From Salinigranum marinum (lineage in GTDB: Archaea; Halobacteriota; Halobacteria; Halobacteriales; Haloferacaceae), in assembly GCF_024228675.1 (NCBI RefSeq), contig NZ_CP100461.1:186001-250000 (forward strand): a stretch of DNA of 64,000 nucleotides, given 5' to 3'. Positions 24,673 to 32,257 of the stretch are shown piece after piece. The notes below the pieces were generated by a model that saw only the letters and a program-made list of their open reading frames with translations, ran no database searches and had not been told where the DNA came from. The position numbers were made by a program, and so were the translations under genes. How positions within the stretch are numbered: the first letter of the stretch is position 1; each line of letters opens with the position of its first letter.

Positions 24673-25098
24673 ATGGAGCTAAGTACGTACCAACTTAGTA
24701 TCTCGAGCGATCGCCGGTTCGAAATACTGAACGTGACGCCGGAGGTCGAAGCGACGCTCGACGAATCGGGCGTGAACGATGCGCTCGTCTACGTTTCGAC
24801 GCCACACACTTCGGCGGCACTGTCCACCAACGAGTACGAGGAGAAACTGCTGGACGACATGATCGACTGGTTCAAAGAGATCGCCCCGCCGGACGACGGC
24901 TATTACCACGATCTCGACCACATCAACGCAGGCGAACAACCGAACGCCCACGCACACCTCCTCTCGGCAGCGATCAAACGGCCCGTCCTCTTGCTCCTGC
25001 GAGAGGGGGAACTTGACCTCGGAACGTGGGAGGAGGTCATGTTCTTCGAGCTGTGTGGGCCGCGTGAGCGAACGATCGAGGTCACGGTACTCCAGTGA
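24673..25098 (+). CDS. YjbQ/UPF0047 family protein
   Basis: The 141-residue protein carries the family motifs YVSTPHTSAALSTNEYE, HDLDHINAGEQPNAHAHLLS and LDLGTWEEVMFFELCGPRER. Family members are small trimers with conserved His and Glu residues that form a metal-like site. They have been linked to a thiamine-phosphate-synthase-like activity and lack an established main function. The start at 24673 follows a TATA-like AGTTATTT. It is the first gene of the set leading into the aldolase, with a one-base gap, so it is co-transcribed and may act on the PTS product's downstream intermediates; that is inference. Confidence 0.8.
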   Translation: MELSTYQLSISSDRRFEILNVTPEVEATLDESGVNDALVYVSTPHTSAALSTNEYEEKLLDDMIDWFKEIAPPDDGYYHDLDHINAGEQPNAHAHLLSAAIKRPVLLLLREGELDLGTWEEVMFFELCGPRERTIEVTVLQ

Positions 25099-25099
25099 G

Positions 25100-25876
25100 A
25101 TGACGGACGCGTCCTTCGGACGATCCGTTATCGTCGCACTCGACCATGGACTCCACTGGGGCGTGTACGACGGCTTCGAAGACCCTGGCGAGACGCTCGA
25201 CCACGTGCTCGAGGCGGACCCCGATGGGATCCTCGCCTCGGTCCCGTTCCTGCGCCGGTTCGAGTCACGCATCGCCGCTGCGGACGTCCACACTATCGGA
25301 ACGATCGACCTGTTGTACGACTCGACGCTCCCTGGCCAGCACGAGGACGCCGAGATTCACACACAGGTGTTCAGCGCCGCGGACGCTGCGGAAGTCGCTG
25401 ACGCCGCGAAGGTCGCGCTCGTCTACGGACGGGACGAGCCCGGCGTCCTGAAAGAAAACGCCGAGTTCGTCGCACGGGCGAGCGAAGCGTGCCGAGCGGC
25501 CGACATCCCGCTCGTCGTCGAACCGACGCTGTGGGGGAACCGTGTGACCGACGAGTTCGATCCCGACTTGCTCGCGCACGCGAACCGTCTCGCCTTCGAA
25601 CTCGGTGCTGACATCCTGAAGAGTCCTTACCCCACGGCCGGATTCGAGCCCATCGCGGCGAACGCGCCACAGCCGATGTACATCGCCGGTGGGCCGGCCG
25701 TCGACACCGATCGTGAGGTCCTCGAGATGGTCCGTGGTGCCTGTGACGCCGGCGCGCTCGGCGTCATGTTCGGACGGAACATCTGGCAACGCGACGATCC
25801 CGCAGCGGTCATCGATGCGCTCTCGTCGATCGTTCACGGCGACACGACGGTCGAGGAGGCTGCCACCCAGCTATGA
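25100..25876 (+). CDS. DhnA-type class I aldolase (fructose-bisphosphate aldolase-like)
   Basis: This 258-residue TIM-barrel protein resembles the archaeal DhnA-type class I aldolases, which act on fructose bisphosphate or related substrates. Features are VIVALDHGLHWGVYDG at the first strand, the Schiff-base lysine K174 in GADILKSPYPTAG, and IAGGPAVDTDREVL as the C-terminal phosphate-binding loop. The family also includes ADH synthase (aminotransaldolase), LsrF and Tag-type enzymes. It follows YjbQ after one base and its stop overlaps the start of the TIM homologue by four bases. I infer that it cleaves the phosphorylated ketose derived from PTS uptake. The substrate is unknown. Confidence 0.8.
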   Translation: MTDASFGRSVIVALDHGLHWGVYDGFEDPGETLDHVLEADPDGILASVPFLRRFESRIAAADVHTIGTIDLLYDSTLPGQHEDAEIHTQVFSAADAAEVADAAKVALVYGRDEPGVLKENAEFVARASEACRAADIPLVVEPTLWGNRVTDEFDPDLLAHANRLAFELGADILKSPYPTAGFEPIAANAPQPMYIAGGPAVDTDREVLEMVRGACDAGALGVMFGRNIWQRDDPAAVIDALSSIVHGDTTVEEAATQL

Positions 25877-26550
25877 ACCTCCCGTATCCACACTTCCAAG
25901 TTAACCTCAAGGTATACCCCGACACCTGGGGTGACCACGCGGTCGCGTTCGCGCGGATGCTCGAACAACTGGAAGCCGAGACCAGCGCACGGTTCGTCCT
26001 CACGCCACAGCTCCCCGATCTGCGGCTGATCGCTGCGGAGACTGACGTGACCGTGACCGCCCCGTTCATGCACGCGACCGAACCCGGACGGGGCATGGGG
26101 AAGATCCTCCCCGAGACGCTCGCCGACGCTGGCGCCGACGGGGTCGTGATCAACCACGCGGAGAACCGCGACACGCTGACCGACCTCGTCTGGAAGATCG
26201 AGCGCTGTCGCGACCTCGGCATGGACTCGATCGTCTGCGTCGACAGCATCGAGATGGGACGCGCCGTCGCCGAGTTCGACCCGGACTCGGTGATCTACGA
26301 GATGCCCGGCGACATCTCCTCGGACCGTGCGATCACGCAGACGCATCCCGACCGCGTCCGCGCGTTCCTCGCGATGATCGACGAGGAGAACCCACGAACG
26401 CGCGTGCTCGTCGGCGGCGGCATCTCGACTGCCGAGGACGTCCGTCTCGCCTTCGAACAGGGTGCCGACGCGACCGGGGCGGCGTCGGCCGTCTCGCTGG
26501 CGACCGACCCGGAAGGACTACTCCGGGAGATCGCCGCCGCGTTCCCCTGA
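25873..26550 (+). CDS. divergent triosephosphate isomerase homologue
   Basis: The 225-residue protein has the archaeal TIM length and keeps the catalytic set: K13 in FQVNLKVYP, H95 in VVINHAENRD and E143 in VIYEMPGDISSD. The phosphate-gripping VLVGGGISTAEDV is also kept. Loop 6, after the Glu, reads MPGDISSD instead of the archaeal PPELIGTG, so the substrate pocket lid differs from a housekeeping TIM. It is likely an isomerase for another short sugar phosphate, as for the erythrulose-phosphate isomerases that descend from TIM in bacterial erythritol pathways. It is translationally coupled to the aldolase (ATGA overlap). Confidence 0.8.
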   Translation: MNLPYPHFQVNLKVYPDTWGDHAVAFARMLEQLEAETSARFVLTPQLPDLRLIAAETDVTVTAPFMHATEPGRGMGKILPETLADAGADGVVINHAENRDTLTDLVWKIERCRDLGMDSIVCVDSIEMGRAVAEFDPDSVIYEMPGDISSDRAITQTHPDRVRAFLAMIDEENPRTRVLVGGGISTAEDVRLAFEQGADATGAASAVSLATDPEGLLREIAAAFP

Positions 26551-26608
26551 CCTCGCCGCGCCGGTACGGGGTTTTATTAGGGGATCTGCCACAGTATGAT
26601 GTGTACAC

Positions 26609-26905
26609 ATGTCGAAAAAGAACGTTCTGGTGGTATGTGGGACGTCCGTTGCAACGTCGACCGTGGTGAAAGAGGCGCTAAAGGAACAGCTCCCCGAGCG
26701 CGGGGTCGACGTCGGCACGATCGCCAAGGGGAAGGCGACCGAGGCACAGAGCAAGGTCTCGTCGGGCGACTTCGACCTTATCGTAACGACGACGTCGCTC
26801 AGCGAGGACCGCTTCGACGTACCGATCATCCAGACGACGGCGTTCATGACCGGTATCGGCGAGGACGAGGTACTCGACGAGATCGCCGCCGCTCTCTCGG
26901 AGTGA
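26609..26905 (+). CDS. gatB: PTS galactitol-type EIIB
   Basis: The 98-residue protein opens VLVVCGTSVATSTVV, placing the phosphorylated cysteine C10 in the conserved loop of galactitol-type IIB. It receives phosphate from IIA and passes it to the sugar during transport by IIC. GTTTTATT (about 26570) lies near 32 bases upstream of the ATG, so it may have its own promoter. It lies 58 bases after the TIM homologue and about 90 before IIC, in the same direction. The sugar may not be galactitol, as this family also carries other polyols. Confidence 0.85.
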   Translation: MSKKNVLVVCGTSVATSTVVKEALKEQLPERGVDVGTIAKGKATEAQSKVSSGDFDLIVTTTSLSEDRFDVPIIQTTAFMTGIGEDEVLDEIAAALSE

Positions 26906-26992
26906 TGCGCTCCGTCGGCCGCGACCTTCACGATCGATAGTAATACTTAACACAGATGTCCTACCTTCGCTAGATGGGTGACAGCATACATC

Positions 26993-28516
26993 ATGGTTAC
27001 ACAGGAGATCCTGCTGCAGTCGGGCATCGATTCGTTGTTGAACTCGATAAACAGCGTCATTCAGGGACTCGGCGTGAGTGTCCTGTTGCCGATCATCATC
27101 TTCGTCATCGCCAAGTTGTTTCGGGTCGACACCGGGAAGGCGGCGCGTTCGTCTGTCCTCATCGGCGTAGGCTTCATCGGGATCAACCTCGTCATCGGAC
27201 TGTTCGCAGAGAACATCAGTCCGCTCGCACAGCGAATGGTGGACGTGAGTGGGATCACGCTCCCAGCGGTCGACGTTGGCTGGCCCGCCGGGGCGGCCAT
27301 CGCGTTCGGGATCGCCGAAATCGGCGTCTGGATGATCCCGCTGTTCGTCGGGTTGAATCTCTTCTTGTTCGCCATCGGGTTTACCTACACGCTCGACGTG
27401 GACATCTGGAACTACTGGCACTTCGCCTTCATCGGCGGCCTCGTCTACATGAGCACGAACAACTGGGTCTACTCGGTCGGAGTGGGGCTGGTGCTCGGGG
27501 TGTTCGTCCTCGTCGCCGCGGACTGGACGCAGCCAGCGGTTGAGGAGACGTTCGACACCCCGGGAATCTCGATCCCGCACGGCCTGTCGGCACCGTTCGC
27601 TGTCGCCGCTATTCCGATCCACTGGGCGGTCGATAAGACGCCGCTCGGCGACATGGAGGCCGATCCCGACGCCATCCAGGACCGGCTCGGGCTCCTCGGC
27701 GAGCCGATCTTCCTCGGACTCGTCATCGGGCTGGTTATCGGGATCGCGGCGTACAGCAACGCGCTCTTCGTGGCAGAGAACTGGTACACGATCCTCGGTG
27801 CTGGCGTTGCGTTCGCCGCGGTCATGCATATCCTCCCGATGATGGTCGGCATTCTCATGGAGGGATTGAACCCGCTGTCGCAGTCGATCCGTGACTACAT
27901 GACCTCCCGGTTCGAGGGCCGCGACATGGCTATCGGCCTCGACTCGGCCATCCTCATCGGCCACGAGTCCGTCATCGCGTCGAGCCTCCTGATCGTCCCC
28001 ATCGCCATCGTCATGTCGGTCATCCTGCCGGGCAACGAGGTCCTCTGGGGCGTCGACCTCGCGACCTTCCCCTTCATGTTCGCGCTGATGGTGCCGATCA
28101 TGAACGGGAACGTGGTGAAGATGGTCGTCACCGGGACGATCCTCCTCATCCCAACCCACTACATCGCGACGGCTGCCGCGCCACTGCTGACCCGCGCCGC
28201 CGGAAGCGCTGGGTTCGACCTCGGTGGACGGAGTCTTATCACCGCACCCCTCGGCGATGCGGGGACACCTGCGACGGGCCTTCTCGCGCTCATCCCCGCG
28301 CCCGTCGGGTTGGTCATCGGCTTCGTCACCGCCATCGGTATCTGGGCCGCGCTCCGGACGTGGCCCAAGCGAATGTACATGGTCGCCGGCGCCTCCGAGG
28401 AGAAGGCCGAGGAGACGGTCCAGCGCCGCCACACGGGCAAGGGCGGCGGCCTCCTCCCGAACAAGATCGGGGGACCGGTCGAGACCACTGGCGCCGAGAT
28501 ACAGTCGGACGACTGA
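26993..28516 (+). CDS. gatC: PTS galactitol-type EIIC, sugar-translocating subunit
   Basis: The 507-residue integral membrane protein has about 10-12 helices. Hallmarks of the galactitol-type IIC family appear in SVLLPIIIFVIAKLFRVDTG, GFIGINLVIGLF, NALFVAENWYTILGAG, HILPMMVGILMEGLNPLSQS and FPFMFALMVPIMNGNVVKM. It binds and moves the sugar while IIB phosphorylates it. The ATG at 26993 is used because MVTQEILLQ starts the family-like N terminus; a GTG at 26978 would add five residues. No EIID or fused IIA/IIB is present. The long charged tail (about 465-507) is cytosolic. Confidence 0.88.
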   Translation: MVTQEILLQSGIDSLLNSINSVIQGLGVSVLLPIIIFVIAKLFRVDTGKAARSSVLIGVGFIGINLVIGLFAENISPLAQRMVDVSGITLPAVDVGWPAGAAIAFGIAEIGVWMIPLFVGLNLFLFAIGFTYTLDVDIWNYWHFAFIGGLVYMSTNNWVYSVGVGLVLGVFVLVAADWTQPAVEETFDTPGISIPHGLSAPFAVAAIPIHWAVDKTPLGDMEADPDAIQDRLGLLGEPIFLGLVIGLVIGIAAYSNALFVAENWYTILGAGVAFAAVMHILPMMVGILMEGLNPLSQSIRDYMTSRFEGRDMAIGLDSAILIGHESVIASSLLIVPIAIVMSVILPGNEVLWGVDLATFPFMFALMVPIMNGNVVKMVVTGTILLIPTHYIATAAAPLLTRAAGSAGFDLGGRSLITAPLGDAGTPATGLLALIPAPVGLVIGFVTAIGIWAALRTWPKRMYMVAGASEEKAEETVQRRHTGKGGGLLPNKIGGPVETTGAEIQSDD

Positions 28517-28540
28517 ACCCGACTGGGGACTGGAGACGTA

Positions 28541-28546
28541 TTTTTT
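28541..28546 (+). terminator. T-run after EIIC gene
   Basis: Six T residues, preceded by a GC-rich stretch, lie 25 bases after the EIIC stop. Archaeal termination often uses such a T-run. It may also form part of the promoter for the EIIA gene downstream. Confidence 0.35.
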
Positions 28547-28605
28547 GCTCGCTGTTGCGCTCTTGATGCGTGGCTTTTTCTGCCGCCTCGGTGAATAACG
28601 AGTCG

Positions 28606-29067
28606 ATGCGAACCGAGAGTATTACCCTAGCCGGCGGAAGTGACGAGGATGTACTGACACGGCTCGGCGAGTACGCCATCGATCGGGGCTACGCCGAGGA
28701 AGGCTACGTCGACGCCCTCCTCGAACGCGAGGCGAACCACCCGACTGGACTCGACGTCCCCACGAAGGGGTTCGGGATCGCGATCCCACACGCCGACCCG
28801 GATTTCGTCACCGAAGCGGCCGCTCTCGTCGGTCTCGCCCCCCCGGGTGAGGTAATCGAGTTCACAAGTATGGACGATCCCGATCAAACGGTCGAGGTCG
28901 AGGTCGTGATCCTCCTCCTCGTGAACGAAACGGAGGGATACACCACCTTCCTGTCGAACCTGGCGAAGTTGTTTCAGGCGGACGAGTTCGCGACGCTCGT
29001 CCGTCGACGCGACGGCGATGGACTATTGGGCCTCGTGGTCGACCGCTGTATCGAGGGCGACGCCTGA
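28606..29067 (+). CDS. gatA: PTS EIIA, fructose/galactitol type
   Basis: The 153-residue protein carries the IIA active site GFGIAIPHADPDFV, with the phosphorylated H62. The fold and length match the fructose/mannitol/galactitol IIA family. It takes phosphate from HPr and gives it to IIB. The ATG at 28606 is chosen over one at 28570 because the domain starts ESITLAG. It lies about 90 bases after IIC on the same strand, and it converges with HPr, just downstream. Confidence 0.85.
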   Translation: MRTESITLAGGSDEDVLTRLGEYAIDRGYAEEGYVDALLEREANHPTGLDVPTKGFGIAIPHADPDFVTEAAALVGLAPPGEVIEFTSMDDPDQTVEVEVVILLLVNETEGYTTFLSNLAKLFQADEFATLVRRRDGDGLLGLVVDRCIEGDA

Positions 29068-29078
29068 GGCACTTCGAC

Positions 29079-29360
29079 TCACCCCTCCAGCTCGAAGTCG
29101 TTCTCGACGAGTTCCACAAGCCGTTCGACGGCGTCTCCACTGTCCGCACCGTCGGCGGTTATCTCTAAGTCTTCCCCCTGCTCGATGCCGAGTGAAAGAA
29201 CCTGGATACTGCTCTTGGCGTCCACCGTCTCGCCGTCGGTCGGCCGGCCGATGCGGATCTCGGAATCGAACCCAGCTGCAGTCTGAACGAATTTCGACGC
29301 TGGACGCGCATGCAATCCCGTCTCGTGTATGACCGTGACGCAGTGCTGTGCAGTAGGCAT
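29079..29360 (-). CDS. ptsH: phosphocarrier protein HPr
   Basis: This 93-residue HPr-family protein has the phosphorylation site H17 in HETGLHARPASKFV and a Ser in the DAKSSIQVLSLGIEQG regulatory region. HPr shuttles phosphate from Enzyme I to EIIA. It converges with the EIIA gene (12 bases between stops) and has its own minus-strand TATA box. No ptsI (Enzyme I) gene is in the window, although the PTS needs one, so Enzyme I must be encoded elsewhere. The ATG at 29360 fits the family N terminus. Confidence 0.88.
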   Translation of the reverse strand: MPTAQHCVTVIHETGLHARPASKFVQTAAGFDSEIRIGRPTDGETVDAKSSIQVLSLGIEQGEDLEITADGADSGDAVERLVELVENDFELEG

Positions 29361-29389
29361 GTGAGCGACAACCAGTGGCAAGTCATTAC

Positions 29390-29402
29390 TAGGATATACT
29401 AA
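29390..29402 (-). promoter_or_regulatory. TATA box of the HPr gene
   Basis: On the minus strand ATTAGTATATCCT lies about 30-40 bases before the ATG at 29360. It is the only AT-rich block in this stretch. Confidence 0.5.
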
Positions 29403-30110
29403 TCTTTCCGGTCGACGAACGGTCCTCCTGAACCGAGTAGGTGATCCAATCAGTATTAGACAAAATAAGTTGGATAAATATCGTCAACTGATATGAGCTA
29501 TCGTATGAATCGACGCGCAGACGTAGACGCTGTAACTTCTCGCGGTTCCCTCAGTGAAGTGCCTGTTGTCGACGCCTTGCTCCCGAGCTTCCGAGGTGGT
29601 GAAGCAAGCGGATCTGCGGTCGTAGCGGTCTCGTCAAGCGGCCGCTAGAGCCGATCCTGAAGCCCGAGAGCGGTTCGATGAGATGGCAAAAAAGACGTGG
29701 GGGTCGACGCCAGCGGATACGTATCGATCGAATCTCGTTCCGTATGAATTGAGCCGTGTGCGACGTGATTTCTCCGCGGTATACGGCCCATCAGTCACAC
29801 TCGTTGTCGGACGAAGCGGCGGGCGTGTCTCGGGCATGGATACCGCGGACGGTGATCGGCGCTGTTTTCAATTTGAGAGTATGCTGCTGCCGAACAGCCG
29901 AACTAGGTCTCTCACTCGAATGTATGAATGATTCCAAAAACATTTGATTGTCTCACTCGACGGTGCGCCGTACTTCGGGGTTCTCTCCAGGCTGTTTCGC
30001 CGTCTGTCAAAGTGGGGATCGATTCTGCGCTCAGCGATATTCGTCGACGTCGATGACCTTCTCCGTGGCCTCGTAGCGTACCTGCGCGTGGAGTTTGGTG
30101 AATTCCCATC
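29403..30110. other. gene-poor stretch between HPr and palindromic element end
   Basis: Short open frames (29502-29648, 29683-29931) have no recognisable family and no clear start signals. On the minus strand a 25-codon frame (30031-30108) shows a weak likeness to a TnpB segment (WEFTKLHAQVRYEA). It appears to be decayed insertion sequence. Confidence 0.5.
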
Positions 30111-30150
30111 GGTCAGTAACTCACGACTGACGTCGTGGGCTTCCGCCTCG
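30111..30150 (-). repeat. palindromic element end, copy 3
   Basis: Read on the minus strand it starts CGAGGCGGAAGCCCACGAC and shares 29 identical bases with 21011-21039 on the plus strand. It is an inverted partner to that copy across 9.1 kb holding the kinase, regulator and PTS genes. Confidence 0.7.
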
Positions 30151-30247
30151 CAATCGTGCGAAACACTGAGGCGGTTACCTTACCACTTCGTATTTCACCG
30201 AAATGATCATCAGAGATACCCACAAACTACTGGATAGCATGTCCTAA

Positions 30248-30461
30248 CCCGACGCCTCCGTACTCTCTCCGACGGGTCAAAGGACTGGCCTCAACCCGAT
30301 TGAGGCGTTCAGTGTCCTCGACGATACGACCCGGGCGAACATCATCGGGACAATTGTCGGCCATCCGAAAGGCACTCCTTCGAAAAAAGAGCTTGAGTAC
30401 TACAATCCAGACCGTCGTCGACGAGCTTGAGACCTACCTCGAGGCACCGAACGAAGAATGA
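30248..30461 (+). pseudogene. winged-helix regulator remnant with frameshift
   Basis: The first frame reads NPIEAFSVLDDTTRANIIGT and VGHPKGTPSKKELEYYN, then stops. The second, shifted by one base near 30396, ends STTIQTVVDELETYLEAPNE and a stop at 30459-30461. Joined, they match a small haloarchaeal HTH protein with the HPKG(x)PSxxELEYxNPxxSxxTI motif. There is no start codon in the first frame. It is broken. Confidence 0.65.
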
Positions 30462-30465
30462 CGGA

Positions 30466-31545
30466 TCACTCTTCGGAGCGCCCGTTCTGCCGTCGCGACC
30501 GGGCGACGCGTTCGAGGCGGTCTTCGTCCCACTCGGGGTGTTCGTGTCGGAGGTAGGCAACGAGGTCTTCGATCTCGGCCGGATCCGCGTCGGCGTCCTC
30601 CTGACCCGACGTGCCACGGACGGCCCTGACAAGTCCCCGTTGACGACTCGCGACCGCGACGGCCGCAACGCCCACTAGTCCCAGAATCGCTTGCAGGGGG
30701 CCCGAGTCACGGATCAAAATAATGGCCTGGCTGAGCGGTGGCAGCGCCTCGTTGTGCGAGTAGTCGAGCACGACACGGTCGTGGTCGGCGAAGACATTTC
30801 GAACGAACTGCTGGTTCCCCGGGCGTTCGAGCATTGCGTTGATCATCATGCTCGGGTCGGCGATGACGATCACGCGACCCGCACCGACCGGTTCGGCCGT
30901 GGCGACGGGACGCGGACCGATCGTCTCGTTCTCGTCGAACGCTGCGTTTCGGTTCTCGTCGAAGTACGCGAACGACGAGGAGTTCACCAGGATCTCCGTC
31001 TCGCTCTCCTCGCTCGTGTTCGCCACGAGTGCCGTCCCGTGGTTGAGCGTGAGCTGGTCGACGCCGGTCGTCAGTTGGCTCTGTTCTACGTCGGTGGCGA
31101 CCGTGATGTTCGGCGACTGGTAGTAGTAGCGTTCGTCACGGAGCAGTCGCCCGTCGACGCTCGTGTTGACGCCGAGTGCGTCGAGCAGCGGGTTCGAGTA
31201 CTGGCCGAAGTCCTCGGCCACGACGAGCGTCCCGCCGTCGTTCACGAACGCTCGCACCCGTGCGACCTCTTGGGGGGTGTACGCCCGATCGGGTGTGAGG
31301 ATCACCGCCACTGTTCCATCGGGGGTGGTCGTTTCGTACACCGAGGTGTTGAGTGCGATCTGACTCTGGGTATCGACCGCCGCGGCCTGCTCTTGGAGTT
31401 GTGACGAGCCGTCCCAGGCGGCGTTGTACGCCCCGAACGCCGCGGTCGACGTGCTCGCGGCGAACACCACTGTACTCAGCATGACGACGAGCAAGACGAC
31501 GAGCAACGCCCGGGGAGACCGGAGCCACGACGGTATGGCTGACAT
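30466..31545 (-). CDS. DUF4350-domain membrane protein
   Basis: The 359-residue protein has an N-terminal membrane helix (ALLVVLLVVMLSTVVFAAST), an extracytosolic DUF4350-like domain (AVILTPDRAYTPQEVARVRA, then FVNDGGTLVVAEDFGQYSNP) and a second helix (about 275-295). The C-terminal tail is cytosolic and highly charged. Such genes usually occur beside MoxR ATPases and DUF58 proteins in haloarchaea, but none is here. It directly follows the 99-residue membrane protein. Function is unknown; a surface-envelope or secretion role is possible. Confidence 0.75.
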   Translation of the reverse strand: MSAIPSWLRSPRALLVVLLVVMLSTVVFAASTSTAAFGAYNAAWDGSSQLQEQAAAVDTQSQIALNTSVYETTTPDGTVAVILTPDRAYTPQEVARVRAFVNDGGTLVVAEDFGQYSNPLLDALGVNTSVDGRLLRDERYYYQSPNITVATDVEQSQLTTGVDQLTLNHGTALVANTSEESETEILVNSSSFAYFDENRNAAFDENETIGPRPVATAEPVGAGRVIVIADPSMMINAMLERPGNQQFVRNVFADHDRVVLDYSHNEALPPLSQAIILIRDSGPLQAILGLVGVAAVAVASRQRGLVRAVRGTSGQEDADADPAEIEDLVAYLRHEHPEWDEDRLERVARSRRQNGRSEE

Positions 31546-31845
31546 CTACACGAGCACCCCCAGTGCGGTCGACACGAGTTCGTCGGGCAGGATGGCGAGG
31601 ATCCGCCGAACGACGATGTAGGCAAAGCCGAGCAGCGCGGGCGGGATGAGCCACCGGATCCGTCGCCGCCACCGTGGCGTGATCTGGAACGGCTCGGTGA
31701 GTTCCGTGACGACGAGGAAGCCGATGAGCGAGACGACGAAGAACAGTTCGTACGAGAGGCTGTCGAGGAGTGCGAGGACGAGCGCCGTGACGAGCATCCA
31801 GGCCGTCTGCGCGTGTACGAACTGCTGCCGTCGGTTCGTTACCAC
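31546..31845 (-). CDS. small membrane protein upstream of DUF4350 gene
   Basis: The 99-residue protein has three to four hydrophobic segments (TAWMLVTALVLALLDSLSYE and FVVSLIGFLVVTEL) and a polybasic turn (PRWRRRIRW). It ends immediately before the ATG of the DUF4350 gene on the same strand, so both are translated from one transcript. I do not recognise a named family. It may be a partner of the DUF4350 protein. Confidence 0.65.
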   Translation of the reverse strand: MVTNRRQQFVHAQTAWMLVTALVLALLDSLSYELFFVVSLIGFLVVTELTEPFQITPRWRRRIRWLIPPALLGFAYIVVRRILAILPDELVSTALGVLV

Positions 31846-32257
31846 ACTCGGTAGTTACGGTCCGCGATTGTTAACGCATCGGTCGAGTGGACAGTGTTCT
31901 GTGGGTATACGATCGACGGTGGATTGTAAAGTCGTGGGTATCCTCCGTTCGTTTTATAAAGACACTGGCTCGGCCTCGGCGTCGCCATCGCCGCGACGGT
32001 GGGGGAGTACTGTGGTTCCGTCGGGACGGAGACCGGGACCGACGCTCGTCACCGAAGTCCCCCTCGTGACCGGAGAGGCGAGAGTACGTCGAGACCCGAC
32101 GATTGCGAAGTTCGCTAATCGAAGTCGCACAGGGTAGCCGTTTCAGGCCGTGAGAGACCTGATTCGCGCGCGCGAGACGCCGTGACAGACGGCGTGAAAG
32201 TCAGTGAACAATCGTTATCTATAAGTGTAGAAATTCAAACGGTAAAGCGGAATCACC
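31846..32257. other. intergenic region with promoter of the ABC transporter
   Basis: No coding frame stands out. The plus-strand promoter motif CGTTATCTATAAG at 32213-32225 precedes the binding-protein gene. Confidence 0.6.
32213..32225 (+). promoter_or_regulatory. BRE/TATA box of the sugar ABC operon
   Basis: CGTTATCTATAAG is identical to 44618-44630 ahead of the epimerase gene. It begins 45 bases before the start codon at 32258 and has a good archaeal TATA core. Confidence 0.65.

Noticed and set aside
26678-28432. A 584-residue open frame on the minus strand
   Set aside because: Opposite EIIB and EIIC, whose motifs are clear. Composition is dominated by Arg, Asp and His as in shadow frames.
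29502-29648. A short frame starting MSYRMNRRADVD
   Set aside because: Only about 50 residues with no match to any family; left as part of a gene-poor stretch.
29683-29931. An 82-residue frame starting MAKKTWGSTPAD
   Set aside because: No family, no promoter, and surrounded by debris; not enough support for a gene.
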